From NCBI RefSeq assembly GCF_024055895.1, contig NZ_JAMXLE010000001.1, forward strand, positions 744,001 through 808,000: a stretch of DNA of 64,000 nt, written 5' to 3'. This document shows positions 52,070 through 61,998 of the stretch, one piece after another. The DNA comes from Rhizobium sp. L1K21 (GTDB taxonomy: Bacteria; Pseudomonadota; Alphaproteobacteria; Rhizobiales; Rhizobiaceae). The position numbers and the translations under genes are program-made. The notes beneath the pieces were generated by a model. It did not search any database. It was not told the origin of the DNA and saw only the letters and a list, made by a program, of their open reading frames with translations. The first letter of the stretch is position 1; each line of letters begins with the position of its first letter.

Positions 52070-55000
52070 TTATTCGGCGGCCAGTGAATTGAGGTTCACG
52101 ACATTTGAACCTTTCTTCTTGCCCTCGAGCTTGCTGATGCGCTCTTCAAGCGAGTCGACACTCCTGGCGGTGTGGAGCACGGTTTCCTGCAGCTCTTCGC
52201 CGCTCAATTCCACATCATCCTCATCCTTCTTGCCGATGAAGCGGCCAAATATCCAGCCGAGGCCGCGCGAGAGATCGTCCATGATAAGGAAGAATGCCGG
52301 TACCACCACAAGGCTGAGCACGGTCGATACGATAATGCCACCGATAACGGCTATGGCCATCGGGGAGCGGAACGAACCACCTTCGCCAACGCCCAGTGCA
52401 GAGGGCAGCATGCCCGCCGACATGGCAATCGAGGTCATGACGATCGGACGCGCACGCTTGCGCCCAGCTTCGACCATCGCCTGCAGACGGGGCATGCCCT
52501 GGTTGCGCATTTCGATGGCGAAGTCGATCAACAGGATCGCGTTCTTCGTCACAATGCCCATCAGCATGAGGATACCGATCAGCACCGGCATGGAGAGCGC
52601 ATTGTTGGTGATGATCAGGGCTGCAGCCACGCCACCAATTGCCAGCGGCAACGACAGCAGGATGGTGAAAGGCTGAATAACGTCCTTGAAGAGCAGGATC
52701 AGCACCATCAGCACCAGAAGCAAACCAAGGATCATGGCGTTGACGAAGCTTTGCTGCATCTCGGCCTGGATCTTGGCATCACCGCTTTCAACGAAGCGAA
52801 CGCCTTCGGGCAGATTGGATTTGGCGGCCTGGAAGCGAGCCGTTGCGGTATCAAGCGCAACACCACGCGGCAGGTCAGCGCCAATGGTCACCACGCGGTT
52901 CCGGTCCTGCCGCTTGATGGTGGCGGGCCCTTCCGCATAGTAGATTTTCGCAACGCTGGAGAGCGGCACGGAGGCGCCCGTATTGGTTCTCACCCGCAGC
53001 GATTTGATGGCTGCCGGATCCTTGCGCATGTTCGTGCTGAGCATCACGCGAATGGGGATCTGACGACCGTCAAGCGACATCTTTGCAAGCGATGCATCCG
53101 TGTCACCGATTGTGGCCACGCGGACGGTTTCCGAGATCTGCTGAACCGTAATGCCCAGGCGGGCGATCAGGTCATCGTTGGGCTCAATGCGCAACTCGGA
53201 ACGGGGCAGGGCTCCTTCAGAGGAAACGTTGGCAAGAAGAGGTTCCTTGCGCAGCGTCGATTCCATGATGGCCGTGCCCTCGTTCAGCTTTTCGTCGGTA
53301 TCGGCAAGCAGGCTGAAGGAGAGGTCGCGTTCACCACGGTCATTGAGTTTGAGAAGGCGAATATCGGGAATGTCGGCAAGCTTGGAGAAGACTTCCGCCT
53401 CGATATCCCACTGCGGCCGGGTGCGCCCTTCCGTCTTGACCTTGGGCAGATATGGCCCGATCAGGGGGATGCTTCCGCCCAGATCATTGACGAGCGCCGT
53501 CGCGAGCGAGGATTCCTTGTGTTCGAGCAACAGTGTCACCGATGCGCGGCTGATGGCCAGATCGCCCTTTGGTGAAGAACCGCCCAGCACGAACACATCC
53601 TTTACCCCGTTTATGTCTTTCACGCGGTTGTAAATCTCTGTCGTCGTCTCGCCGGTTTCTTCCAAAGAGGCATTGGGCGGCAGCTCCAGCGAAAGGATGA
53701 TGCGGCCTGCATCTTCCGGCGGCATGAAGCTGCCGGGAACCTGCATCAACAGCATCACTGAGGCGACGAGGAAGCCGATGGCCCCAAGCAGTGTCGCAAA
53801 GCGTGAATACCAATGACCCGTGGTTGTGCGCACGACCTTCGTATAGGCCCGCATGATCCAGCCGTCGGCGGCTTCGTGGTCTTCAGCGATATCGCCTGCC
53901 TTCATCAGATAGGCGGCCATCATGGGCGTTATCAATCGCGCCACCATGAGCGAGAAGAACACCGAGAAGGCCACCGTCAAGCCGAACTGGATGAAGTACT
54001 GGCCGGGAATGCCGGGCATGAAGGAAACCGGGGCGAACACGGCGATAATCGTGAAGGTGGTGGCAATCACTGCAAGACCAATTTCATCGGCCGCCTCAAT
54101 GGCTGCACGATAAGGCGTCTTGCCCATATGGATATGCCGGGCAATGTTTTCGATTTCCACGATCGCGTCGTCCACGAGGATACCGGTCGCCAGCGTCAAG
54201 GCCAGGAAGCTGACGAGGTTGAGCGAGAAGCCCATCATATCCATGATCCAGAACGTGGGGATCGCGGAAAGCGGCAGGGCCACAGCGGCAATCAGCGTTG
54301 CGCGCCAATTGCGAAGGAAAAGGAACACCACGATAACAGCCAGAATCGCACCTTCAATCAGGGTGTGAATGGCGGCTTCGTAGTTGCCGTAGGTAAAGTA
54401 TACGGCATCGTCGATCAGCTTGATGTTGACATTGGGGTGTGCAGCACGCAGGTCCTTGAGAGCTTCGGTCACACCTTCCGCAACGGTGACTTCACTGGCA
54501 CCCTTCGAGCGGAAGACGGCAAATGTCACGACGGGGTCACCATCGAAGCGCGAGAAGGATTTCTGCTCCTCGTAGGTATCCTTGATCGTGCCGAGATCGG
54601 CAAGTTTCACAAACCGTCCCGAACCGAGTGAGATGGTGGTGTTTGCCAGCCGCTCAACCGAGTGAGCATCACCAAGCGTGCGGATCGTCTGTTCGCCACC
54701 GCCGATCTGGCTTCGACCCGAACCGATGTCCACATTGGTCAGGCGGAGCTGGGCGTTCACGTCGGAGGCTGAAATGCCAAACGACTTGAGCTTGAGCGGG
54801 TCGAGCGAAATGCGCACCTCACGGTCCGCGCCGCCAAAGCGGTCAATACGGCCGACACCCGGCTGGCCCTGCAGAGCGCGCTTGACCGTATCGTCCACAA
54901 ACCATGACAACTCTTCAAGCGTCATGTTGGGGGAGGACACGGCATAGGTCTGGATTGCCTGACCTTCAACGTCGATCTTTGAAACAGTCGGTTCGTCGAT

Positions 55001-55366
55001 GGAGGCAGGCAGAGAGGTCCGGATGCGGTCGACGGCATCCTTCACATCCTGAAGCGCCTGATTGGTTACCACATCCACGTCGAAGAGAATAACGGTTTGC
55101 GAGGAGCCATCACTGATGGTCGAGTTGATCGTGTCGACCCCGTTGATGCCTGCAACGGCATCTTCGACTTCCTTCGTCACCTGGCTTTCCAGATCGCTCG
55201 GTGTCGCACCGCTTTGCGTTACGGTAACCGCGATAACAGGTACGTCAATATTCGGAAAACGGGTGATCGGCAGCGAATAGAAAGACTGGATGCCCAAGAC
55301 CAAGAGAAGGAAGAACGCCAGGAGCGGCGCGACGGGATTCCTGATTGCCCATGCGGAAAAGTTCAT
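52070..55366 (-). CDS. RND family efflux pump, inner-membrane transporter
   Basis: A 1098-residue AcrB/MdtC-like proton-driven pump with twelve membrane helices: one at the N-terminus (about 10-30), a group of six near 330-560 and the rest at 870-1030, with two large periplasmic loops between. Charged residues of the proton relay are recognisable in GILVDDAIVEIENI. The protein ends with a charged coiled-coil-like tail (about 1040-1098), longer than usual. The membrane fusion partner is encoded 14 bp upstream; no outer-membrane channel is encoded here, so a shared TolC is expected. The exported compounds are unknown. Confidence 0.93.
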   Translation of the reverse strand: MNFSAWAIRNPVAPLLAFFLLLVLGIQSFYSLPITRFPNIDVPVIAVTVTQSGATPSDLESQVTKEVEDAVAGINGVDTINSTISDGSSQTVILFDVDVVTNQALQDVKDAVDRIRTSLPASIDEPTVSKIDVEGQAIQTYAVSSPNMTLEELSWFVDDTVKRALQGQPGVGRIDRFGGADREVRISLDPLKLKSFGISASDVNAQLRLTNVDIGSGRSQIGGGEQTIRTLGDAHSVERLANTTISLGSGRFVKLADLGTIKDTYEEQKSFSRFDGDPVVTFAVFRSKGASEVTVAEGVTEALKDLRAAHPNVNIKLIDDAVYFTYGNYEAAIHTLIEGAILAVIVVFLFLRNWRATLIAAVALPLSAIPTFWIMDMMGFSLNLVSFLALTLATGILVDDAIVEIENIARHIHMGKTPYRAAIEAADEIGLAVIATTFTIIAVFAPVSFMPGIPGQYFIQFGLTVAFSVFFSLMVARLITPMMAAYLMKAGDIAEDHEAADGWIMRAYTKVVRTTTGHWYSRFATLLGAIGFLVASVMLLMQVPGSFMPPEDAGRIILSLELPPNASLEETGETTTEIYNRVKDINGVKDVFVLGGSSPKGDLAISRASVTLLLEHKESSLATALVNDLGGSIPLIGPYLPKVKTEGRTRPQWDIEAEVFSKLADIPDIRLLKLNDRGERDLSFSLLADTDEKLNEGTAIMESTLRKEPLLANVSSEGALPRSELRIEPNDDLIARLGITVQQISETVRVATIGDTDASLAKMSLDGRQIPIRVMLSTNMRKDPAAIKSLRVRTNTGASVPLSSVAKIYYAEGPATIKRQDRNRVVTIGADLPRGVALDTATARFQAAKSNLPEGVRFVESGDAKIQAEMQQSFVNAMILGLLLVLMVLILLFKDVIQPFTILLSLPLAIGGVAAALIITNNALSMPVLIGILMLMGIVTKNAILLIDFAIEMRNQGMPRLQAMVEAGRKRARPIVMTSIAMSAGMLPSALGVGEGGSFRSPMAIAVIGGIIVSTVLSLVVVPAFFLIMDDLSRGLGWIFGRFIGKKDEDDVELSGEELQETVLHTARSVDSLEERISKLEGKKKGSNVVNLNSLAAE

Positions 55367-55380
55367 ATCCTAGACCCTAT

Positions 55381-56568
55381 CTAGTTCGTTGCCTGGTCAA
55401 GATCGCGCACCGGATTGATCCTGTCGCCATCGCGCACATAAGCGCCCGCTTTTGCAATAACCTCGTCACCGGCCTGGAGCCCACTGGTGATTTCGATGTA
55501 ATCGCCATCCTGAATGCCGGTCTCCACTGTCGTCAACTTGACGACGCCATCTTCAACCTTGCGGGCCATGTTTTCGCCGTCTTCGCTCGTGACAGCGGTG
55601 AGCGGGAGGGACGGTGCAGAATGCTCGTCGATCGTGATGGAGGCCTGGGCGTACATTCCCGAGCGGGCTTCATCCGGGTTGAGAATGTCAATGAGCACCG
55701 AGCCCAGACGGGTTGTCGGGTCAACGGTCGGTTCAACGCGCGCGACCTTGCCATCCACCGGCTTCACGTTTGCCGTGGTGGTGATCTTGACATTCTGACC
55801 CTTCTTGACCTTCAGCACATCGCTTTCGGCAAGATCAGCCTTAAGTTGAAGTTTGCCGTCGCGGATGATGGTAAAGAGCGGCTGGGCGCCGGCACCCACC
55901 GCAATCGCGCCGATTTTTGCGTTTCGCGCCGAGATCACGCCACTGGCAGTGGCTTTGACTTCAGCGCGGGCAAGCTTCAGATCGATTTCGGCAATCTGTG
56001 TATCGATCACCTTCATGTCTGCGTCGTTGCTCTTGAGTGCTTCTTCAGAGGCTGTCTGCTGCGCCAGCGCAGCATCGGCCGCGGCCTTTGCCTGGTCGGC
56101 CTGGGCGGTGGAGACGGTTCCGCTTTTGACAAGCTTGGCGAGCCGCTCGCTCTGGCGCACGGCTTCTGCGGTGTTGGCCTTCACCTGGGCAAGTTGCGCT
56201 TCAAGCTGGGCGCGGGTCGCCGCAACTTTGGCCTTGTTGGCCTCAAGCTGACCCTTCTGGAGAATGAGCGTATCGGTCGACAGAACGGCAAGCACATCGC
56301 CTTCCTTGACCGTGTCGCCCACGTCAACATTCAGTGTCTTGATCGGCTGGCCGTCTACCAGCGGAAGCACGAAGACCTCTTCGGCAGGCTGGATTGTGCC
56401 AGAGGCGACAACCCGATCGACAAGGTCGCGAACCTCAACGGGGGTGACGATAATCGCAGGCAGAGAAACCTTCGGCTCAGCGCCTTCGGTGTCGGCAGCC
56501 AGACTCGGCGATGCGGCGGCTGTCATCAAAAAAAGCGCGCAAATTACCCGTAGTTTGTTTCTTGTCAT
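55381..56568 (-). CDS. RND efflux membrane fusion protein (periplasmic adaptor)
   Basis: A 395-residue HlyD/AcrA-type adaptor with a signal peptide (hydrophobic VICALFLMTAAASPSLA). A lipoyl half (VLPLVDGQPIKTLNVDVGDTVKEGDVLAVL, about 67-96), a long coiled-coil hairpin (about 100-190) rich in Ala, Lys and Gln, and beta-barrel segments follow. It links the pump to an outer-membrane channel. It is the first gene of the operon. The 283-bp region before it (56569-56851) holds its promoter and, at the far end, the terminator of the convergent-side ABC gene; I see no regulator gene beside it. Confidence 0.93.
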   Translation of the reverse strand: MTRNKLRVICALFLMTAAASPSLAADTEGAEPKVSLPAIIVTPVEVRDLVDRVVASGTIQPAEEVFVLPLVDGQPIKTLNVDVGDTVKEGDVLAVLSTDTLILQKGQLEANKAKVAATRAQLEAQLAQVKANTAEAVRQSERLAKLVKSGTVSTAQADQAKAAADAALAQQTASEEALKSNDADMKVIDTQIAEIDLKLARAEVKATASGVISARNAKIGAIAVGAGAQPLFTIIRDGKLQLKADLAESDVLKVKKGQNVKITTTANVKPVDGKVARVEPTVDPTTRLGSVLIDILNPDEARSGMYAQASITIDEHSAPSLPLTAVTSEDGENMARKVEDGVVKLTTVETGIQDGDYIEITSGLQAGDEVIAKAGAYVRDGDRINPVRDLDQATN

Positions 56569-56794
56569 TTCCCGACTTTCTGAACTTTAAACCCTGCCGC
56601 CGCGACAAATCGCAGCGATGCCCCTCCAGATGCCGCGCAAACTCACATTGCGGCGAATTGGGCTGCATGTGGTGGTCACACTAGAGAAGCGCAAGTATGC
56701 CCCTGCAAAATCTAAATAAGTGTAACCTTTTGCACTGCACAATACAACGATCCCTGATATCGTCTAGTACGAAAGTTTTGAGATTTGGTTCAAA

Positions 56795-56824
56795 GAAAAA
56801 CGCGCGGAAGAGAATTTCCGCGCG
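56795..56824 (-). terminator. Intrinsic terminator of the pyrimidine-linked ABC operon
   Basis: CGCGCGGAA and TTCCGCGCG form a perfect 9-bp stem with a 6-base loop; on the minus strand TTTTTC follows. It lies 28 bp after the stop of the substrate-binding protein gene. Confidence 0.85.
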
Positions 56825-56851
56825 TTCTGACGTTCAATCTTTCGAGATGGC

Positions 56852-57832
56852 TTACTTGACAGCTTCGTCCGTGATGTCGTGTGTCCACGCACCTTCGGGC
56901 TTCTTGGTGATGATGCCTTGGTCCAGAACGGCCTTTTCCGTCCGCTCGTAAGCGGCTTCATCCAGCACGCCGGTGGCGTCGCCCAGCAACTTGGCCACTT
57001 CGCCCATCATGTAGACCTGATGTTCCTTTGTTTGGGCACCGGTTGTATCGTTGTCGAGCACGATGTCAGCGGCTTCTTCCGGATTTTCCTTGGCATAGGC
57101 CCAGCCCTTCATTGACGCGCGCACGAACTTCACCATGTTTTCCTTGAAGGCCGGGTCGGCAAGCTTGTCTTCAAGAACATAAAGGCCGTCTTCGAGGAGG
57201 TTGGCGTCCATGTCGGTGTAGTTGAAGACAGTCAGCTTATCGAGCGTGTAACCAGCGTCGATGGCCTGGCCGAGTTCGTTATAGGTCATGACGTGGATGC
57301 AGTCGGCCTGCTTCTGGATCAGCGGCTGAACGTCGAAGCTCTGCTGCAGAACCTTCACATCTTCGGGACCCTCACCAGCGGTCAAGCCTTCGCGGTTCAT
57401 GAGGGCGAAGAAGGGAACTTCGTTGCCGTAGAACCAGACGCCAATCGTGTGGCCCTTGAAGTCGGCAACGGTTTTGATCGGTCCATCAGCCGGGCAAATG
57501 ATTTCAAGGCCTGCTGCCTGATAAGGCTGTGCAATATTGACCAGCGGCACGCCTTTTTCGCGCGCTGCAAGGGCCGCGCCCATCCAGTCGACGATCACGT
57601 CGGCGCCGCCGCCTGCAATCACCTGTTCAGGCGCGATGTTGGGGCCGCCAGGCTTGATTTCCACATCAAGGCCTTCTTCTTCATAGAAGCCCTTGTCCTT
57701 AGCAACGTAATAACCGGCAAACTGCGCCTGGGTGACCCATTTCAGCTGCAGCGTCACATCTGCCGCGTGGGCGGCAAAAGCCGAGAGCGCAACCGCGCTT
57801 GCGGCGAGAAGCGATGTCATTGTCTTTTTCAT
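56852..57832 (-). CDS. ABC transporter substrate-binding protein, NMT1/THI5 type
   Basis: A 326-residue periplasmic receptor. The signal peptide runs to AFAAHA near residue 24. The mature protein starts DVTLQLKWVTQAQFAGYYVAKDKGFY, the hallmark of the NMT1/THI5-like (ThiY) group that binds pyrimidine-like or other small cyclic compounds. The ATG at 57832 is preferred to 57871 because GAGGG lies upstream and the signal peptide then has a normal length. With the two permeases and the ATPase it forms an importer beside dihydropyrimidinase, so uracil, thymine or a dihydropyrimidine/hydantoin is the likely ligand, with thiamine precursors the alternative. Confidence 0.9.
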   Translation of the reverse strand: MKKTMTSLLAASAVALSAFAAHAADVTLQLKWVTQAQFAGYYVAKDKGFYEEEGLDVEIKPGGPNIAPEQVIAGGGADVIVDWMGAALAAREKGVPLVNIAQPYQAAGLEIICPADGPIKTVADFKGHTIGVWFYGNEVPFFALMNREGLTAGEGPEDVKVLQQSFDVQPLIQKQADCIHVMTYNELGQAIDAGYTLDKLTVFNYTDMDANLLEDGLYVLEDKLADPAFKENMVKFVRASMKGWAYAKENPEEAADIVLDNDTTGAQTKEHQVYMMGEVAKLLGDATGVLDEAAYERTEKAVLDQGIITKKPEGAWTHDITDEAVK

Positions 57833-57854
57833 CTGTTCAACCCTCTTTCGTTTT

Positions 57855-58724
57855 TTATCCCCGTCCCCCACGGACGGATGGATGCCAGAACGTGACCTTA
57901 CGCTCGATCAGCGCAACGATCCCGTAAAACAGCGATCCTGCAATGGCGGCGGCCAAAATTTCCGCCCAAACCATTGCAGTGTTCATTCGGCCCATTTCGA
58001 CCGAAATGCGAAAGCCCATGCCATAGGATGGCGAGCCAAAAAATTCTGCCACAATGGCGCCGATCATTGCGAGCGTGGAATTGATCTTCAATGCGTTGAA
58101 AATGAAGGGCCAGGCCGCTGGCAGGCGCAGCCGTGTCATCGTTTGCCACCAGCTTGCGGCATAGGTGCGCATGAGGTCGCGCTCCATGTGGCCGCTGGCA
58201 TTGAGACCGGCTATGGTGTTCACCAGTTGTGGGAAGAAGACCATGGTGACAATGACGGCCGCCTTGGAATGCCAGTCAAAGCCGAACCACATGACCATGA
58301 TCGGGGCAAGGCCGACAATGGGGAGGGCGGAGATGAGGTTTCCGAGCGGCAGAAGGCCGTTTTTCAGGAAAGTCGACCGGTCGATCAGGAGTGCCAGGCC
58401 AATACCCGCGCCGCAACCGATCACATAGCCGGTCAACACTTCCATGAAGAAGGTCTGCTGAAAATCGAGCCAGATTGTAGGCAGGGAGGAAAATGCCGTG
58501 GCAATGATCTTCGAAGGGGCAGGCAGAAGGATTTCCGGCACCCCGAAACCGCGGGTGATGAGTTCCCAGAGAACGAGCAGGGTTATGCCGAAAATGGCGG
58601 GAACCGCAAGGTCGATATTGCGCGCGGATGCCGGTCCGGACGGTTGGATGCGCACGAGATATTCGTTGAGCAACCAGGAGGCTGCCCATATGCCGACGAT
58701 GAGAAAGAGGATCACCAGGTTCAT
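57855..58724 (-). CDS. ABC transporter permease (inner)
   Basis: A 289-residue permease of the BPD/SsuC-like type with about six membrane helices. The ATPase-coupling EAA loop is visible around YAASWWQTMTRLRLPAAWPFIF (about 195-216). It starts where the first permease gene ends (4-bp overlap) and ends 22 bp before the substrate-binding protein gene. The two permeases differ enough to form a heterodimer. Confidence 0.92.
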   Translation of the reverse strand: MNLVILFLIVGIWAASWLLNEYLVRIQPSGPASARNIDLAVPAIFGITLLVLWELITRGFGVPEILLPAPSKIIATAFSSLPTIWLDFQQTFFMEVLTGYVIGCGAGIGLALLIDRSTFLKNGLLPLGNLISALPIVGLAPIMVMWFGFDWHSKAAVIVTMVFFPQLVNTIAGLNASGHMERDLMRTYAASWWQTMTRLRLPAAWPFIFNALKINSTLAMIGAIVAEFFGSPSYGMGFRISVEMGRMNTAMVWAEILAAAIAGSLFYGIVALIERKVTFWHPSVRGGRG

Positions 58725-59614
58725 ACTCTAGCCTCCGGTTTCACGCCCATCAGGCGGTTGACGACGCGCTCGGTTGCACCGACTGCAAAAACCAGGGCGC
58801 CAGCCAGGAAGGCGGAAACGAAGAGCGCCGACCAGATCTGGATCGTCTGCCCGTAATAGGAACCGGAGAGCAGGCGTGCGCCGAGTCCGGCAACCGCACC
58901 TGTCGGCAATTCACCTACAATGGCCCCGATCAACGAAATTGCAACGCCGACCTTAAGCGATGCAAAGAGGAAGGGAACAGAGGCTGGAAAGCGCAGCTTC
59001 CAGAAAATCTGGGTCTTGTTGGCATTATAGGTATGCATCAGATCAAGCTGAATGACCTCCGGCGAGCGCAACCCCTTCACCATGCCGACAACCACGGGGA
59101 AGAAGGAAAGGTAGGTGGAGATCAGTGCTTTGGGCAACAGGCCGGAAATGCCGATGGCGTTCAAAACCACGATCAGCATCGGGGCGACAGCGAGAATGGG
59201 AATTGTCTGGCTGGCAATCACCCAGGGCATAAGCGACTTGTCCATGGCCTTGTTGTGCACGATGCCAACGGCCAACAGGATGCCAGTGGCCGTGCCGATT
59301 GCAAAACCCAGCAATGTCGCAGAGAGCGTCACCCATGCATGATAGACAAGGCTGCGCTTGGAGGTCACCTTCATCTCTGCCGTCGTTTTCCAGATTTCCA
59401 CGCCGATCTGATCGGGGGTTGGCAAAAGCGGCTTCTTGAGCGTGAAGGACTTCATCCATAGCTCGCTGCTCGTCAGGTTTTCGCCTTTCAACTCAGCTTC
59501 GTTGACCGCTACGGAGCGGTTCATGAAGAGTGCGGCGACGTACCAGAGCGCGATGATAACGATCAAAACTGCAACAACTGGCCAGACCCTTGTGCGCAAA
59601 GTTTCAGTCATCAT
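58721..59614 (-). CDS. ABC transporter permease (first)
   Basis: A 297-residue permease, paralogue of the next one, with an N-terminal helix (about 12-32), a periplasmic insert of about 50 residues and five more helices. The coupling loop is YNANKTQIFWKLRFPASVPFLF. The ATG at 59614 is chosen because AGGG lies 7 bases upstream; it overlaps the end of the ATPase gene by 11 bp. Frames from 59647 would overlap by 44 bp. Confidence 0.9.
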   Translation of the reverse strand: MMTETLRTRVWPVVAVLIVIIALWYVAALFMNRSVAVNEAELKGENLTSSELWMKSFTLKKPLLPTPDQIGVEIWKTTAEMKVTSKRSLVYHAWVTLSATLLGFAIGTATGILLAVGIVHNKAMDKSLMPWVIASQTIPILAVAPMLIVVLNAIGISGLLPKALISTYLSFFPVVVGMVKGLRSPEVIQLDLMHTYNANKTQIFWKLRFPASVPFLFASLKVGVAISLIGAIVGELPTGAVAGLGARLLSGSYYGQTIQIWSALFVSAFLAGALVFAVGATERVVNRLMGVKPEARV

Positions 59615-60395
59615 AGCTATGCCCTGCGGCAAGGCCCTCGCGAACACGGTGGGCGATTGCCAGGAATTCAGGTGTTTCGCGGATGTCGAGCGGACGTTCG
59701 CGGGGTAGGGTGGACTCGATGATATCGGTCACACGACCGGGGCGCGGGCTCATCACCACGATCTTGGTGGAAAGATAGACGGCTTCGGGAATGGAGTGGG
59801 TGACGAAGCAGATGGTCTTGTTGGTGCGCGCCCAGAGTTCCAGAAGCTGCTGGTTCAAGTGGTCGCGGACGATTTCGTCGAGCGCGCCGAAAGGTTCGTC
59901 CATCAGCAAAAGATCGGCATCGAAGGCCAAGGCGCGGGCAATCGATGCACGCTGCTGCATGCCGCCGGAAAGCTGCCAGGGGAATTTCTTCTCAAACCCT
60001 GTGAGGTTCACCAGTTCCATGGTGCGGGCAATGCGCGCCTGTTGCTCCTGGGCAGAATAGCCCATGATTTCCAGCGGCAGGGCGATGTTCTTTTCAATGG
60101 TGCGCCAGGGATAAAGGGCTGCGGCCTGGAAGACGTAGCCATAAGCGCGATTCTTGCGGGCGTCCTCCGGCGTTGTCCCGTTGACGCGCAATTCGCCTTC
60201 GGTTGCCTTCTCCAGATCGGCAATGGCGCGCAGGAAGGTGGTCTTGCCGCAGCCGGAAGGACCGATGAAGGAGACGAAGTCGCCTTTCTTCACTTCAAGG
60301 TTCACGCCGGTCAGCGCAACGACTGGCCCGTCATTGGTTTGAAACGTGAGGCCGAGATTTTTCGCCGAAACGACGCTTGACTGATTTTCCGCCAT
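59604..60395 (-). CDS. ABC transporter ATP-binding protein
   Basis: A 263-residue ATPase of the nitrate/sulfonate/taurine-type importers. Walker A is GPSGCGKTTFL (about 43-53), the signature is LSGGMQQRASIARA, Walker B is LLLMDEPFGALD, and the switch histidine is in CFVTHSIPEA. It is the first gene of the four-gene importer set (ATPase, permease, permease, receptor). The 144-bp gap upstream contains the terminator of the dihydropyrimidinase gene, so the importer has its own promoter there. Confidence 0.93.
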   Translation of the reverse strand: MAENQSSVVSAKNLGLTFQTNDGPVVALTGVNLEVKKGDFVSFIGPSGCGKTTFLRAIADLEKATEGELRVNGTTPEDARKNRAYGYVFQAAALYPWRTIEKNIALPLEIMGYSAQEQQARIARTMELVNLTGFEKKFPWQLSGGMQQRASIARALAFDADLLLMDEPFGALDEIVRDHLNQQLLELWARTNKTICFVTHSIPEAVYLSTKIVVMSPRPGRVTDIIESTLPRERPLDIRETPEFLAIAHRVREGLAAGHSYDD

Positions 60396-60491
60396 ATTTA
60401 CCCAGTTGATTTTTCAAATTGTTCCCGGGCGTTTTCGCCTCTTTTTTGATGGGACGCATGTTCACCTCAGCCGCTTATTCAGCGCAAGAGG

Positions 60492-60529
60492 AAAAGCGAG
60501 CCGCGCATTCTTTCCAAGGCGCGGCTCGC
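60492..60529 (-). terminator. Intrinsic terminator after dihydropyrimidinase
   Basis: GCGAGCCGCGC and GCGCGGCTCGC form a perfect 11-bp stem with a 12-base loop, followed on the minus strand by TTTTC. It lies about 10 bp after the gene's stop. Confidence 0.85.
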
Positions 60530-60539
60530 ATGTTGAAGT

Positions 60540-61997
60540 TTAGACGCCTGACGCAGGAATGCCGCTGCGCTGCACCTTCCGGGGCGCGGTGACTTCCTTC
60601 CAGGTGGAGAGGGCCGAGGAGACCGCCGGGAAGGGGTCGCGGGCAACAAATTCGCCGTGGCCTTCGCGGGTCTTCACCGTTGATTCCTCGATTGCTACGT
60701 AGCCGCGGGTCAGCGTGTAACGCGGCAGGCCCTTCACCTCCTTGCCTTCGAAGACGTTGTAGTCGATGGCCGACTGCTGGTTGGAGCCGGAGATTGTCTT
60801 TTCGCGGTTCGGGTCCCAGACAACGATATCGGCGTCAGCGCCCACAAGAATTGCGCCCTTCCTCGGATAGATGTTGAGGATCTTGGCAATATTCGTGGAG
60901 GTGACGGCCACGAACTCGTTCATGGTGATGCGGCCAGTTGCAACGCCGTAGGTCCACAGCATCGGCAGGCGGTCTTCGAGGCCACCGGTACCGTTCGGGA
61001 TCTTGGTGAAGTCGCCAACACCGTAGCGCTTCTGTTCGGTGGTGAAAGCGCAGTGGTCGGTGGCAACCACCTGCAGCGAACCGGCAGACAAGCCAGCCCA
61101 GAGCGAATCCTGATGCTTCTTGTCACGGAAGGGGGGCGACATGACGCGACGTGCGGCATGGTCCCAATCGGCATTCTTGTATTCTGAATCGTCGAGCGTG
61201 AGATGCTGGATCAGCGGCTCGCCGTAAACGCGCATGCCGTTCTGGCGGGCGCGGCGGATGGCTTCGTGCGCCTCATCGCAGGAGGTGTGCACCACATAAA
61301 GCGGCACGCCCGCCATATCGGCGATGATGATGGCGCGGTTGGTGGCTTCGCCTTCAACAGAGGTCGGACGCGAATAGGCATGACCTTCGGGGCCGTTATT
61401 GCCTTCGGCGAGAAGCTTGGCCTGCATCTGCGCGACGATATCGCCGTTTTCGGCGTGAACCAGCGGCATGGCGCCAAGCGCTGCACAACGCTGGAAGGAT
61501 GAGAACATCTCGTCGTCATCCACCATCAGCGCGCCCTTATAGGCCATGAAGTGCTTGAAGGTGTTGATACCCTTCTCTTTTACGATGGTTTCCATCTCGT
61601 TGAAAACCTGCTCGCCCCACCAGGTGATTGCCATATGGAAGGAATAATCCGCATTGGCGCGGGTGGACTTGTTGTCCCAGCGCTTCAGGGCATCCAGAAG
61701 AGACTGGTTCGGATCAGGCAGGCAGAAATCGACAACCATGGTCGTGCCGCCGGCAAGACCTGCGCGCGTGCCGCTTTCGAAGTCGTCTGAGGAGTAAGTG
61801 CCCATGAAGGGCATTTCCAGGTGAACGTGCGGATCAATGCCGCCCGGCATCACATAGCAGCCGGTCGCATCCAGTGTTTCGTCGCCGGAAAGGTTCGGCC
61901 CGATCTCGACAATCTTGCCGCCTTCGATCTTGACGTCGGCTTTGTACGTGAGGTCGGCGGTAACGATGGTGCCGCCCTTGATGACTTTGCTGCTCAT
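60540..61997 (-). CDS. hydA: Dihydropyrimidinase (hydantoinase)
   Basis: A 485-residue cyclic amidohydrolase that opens dihydrouracil and dihydrothymine to N-carbamoyl-beta-amino acids, the second step of reductive pyrimidine breakdown. Metal ligands are visible as His57 and His59 in GIDPHVHLE, the carbamylated lysine at about 154 in FMAYKGA, and further ligands in HAENGD, VVHTSCDEA and ATDHCAF. The ATG at 61997 is chosen because GGAG lies 10 bases upstream; an in-frame GTG at 62006 has no room for one. The preceding small secreted-protein gene stops one base before. The third-step enzyme is encoded upstream at 62511; first-step dehydrogenase genes (PreT/PreA type) are not in the window. Confidence 0.95.
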   Translation of the reverse strand: MSSKVIKGGTIVTADLTYKADVKIEGGKIVEIGPNLSGDETLDATGCYVMPGGIDPHVHLEMPFMGTYSSDDFESGTRAGLAGGTTMVVDFCLPDPNQSLLDALKRWDNKSTRANADYSFHMAITWWGEQVFNEMETIVKEKGINTFKHFMAYKGALMVDDDEMFSSFQRCAALGAMPLVHAENGDIVAQMQAKLLAEGNNGPEGHAYSRPTSVEGEATNRAIIIADMAGVPLYVVHTSCDEAHEAIRRARQNGMRVYGEPLIQHLTLDDSEYKNADWDHAARRVMSPPFRDKKHQDSLWAGLSAGSLQVVATDHCAFTTEQKRYGVGDFTKIPNGTGGLEDRLPMLWTYGVATGRITMNEFVAVTSTNIAKILNIYPRKGAILVGADADIVVWDPNREKTISGSNQQSAIDYNVFEGKEVKGLPRYTLTRGYVAIEESTVKTREGHGEFVARDPFPAVSSALSTWKEVTAPRKVQRSGIPASGV

Positions 61998-61998
61998 T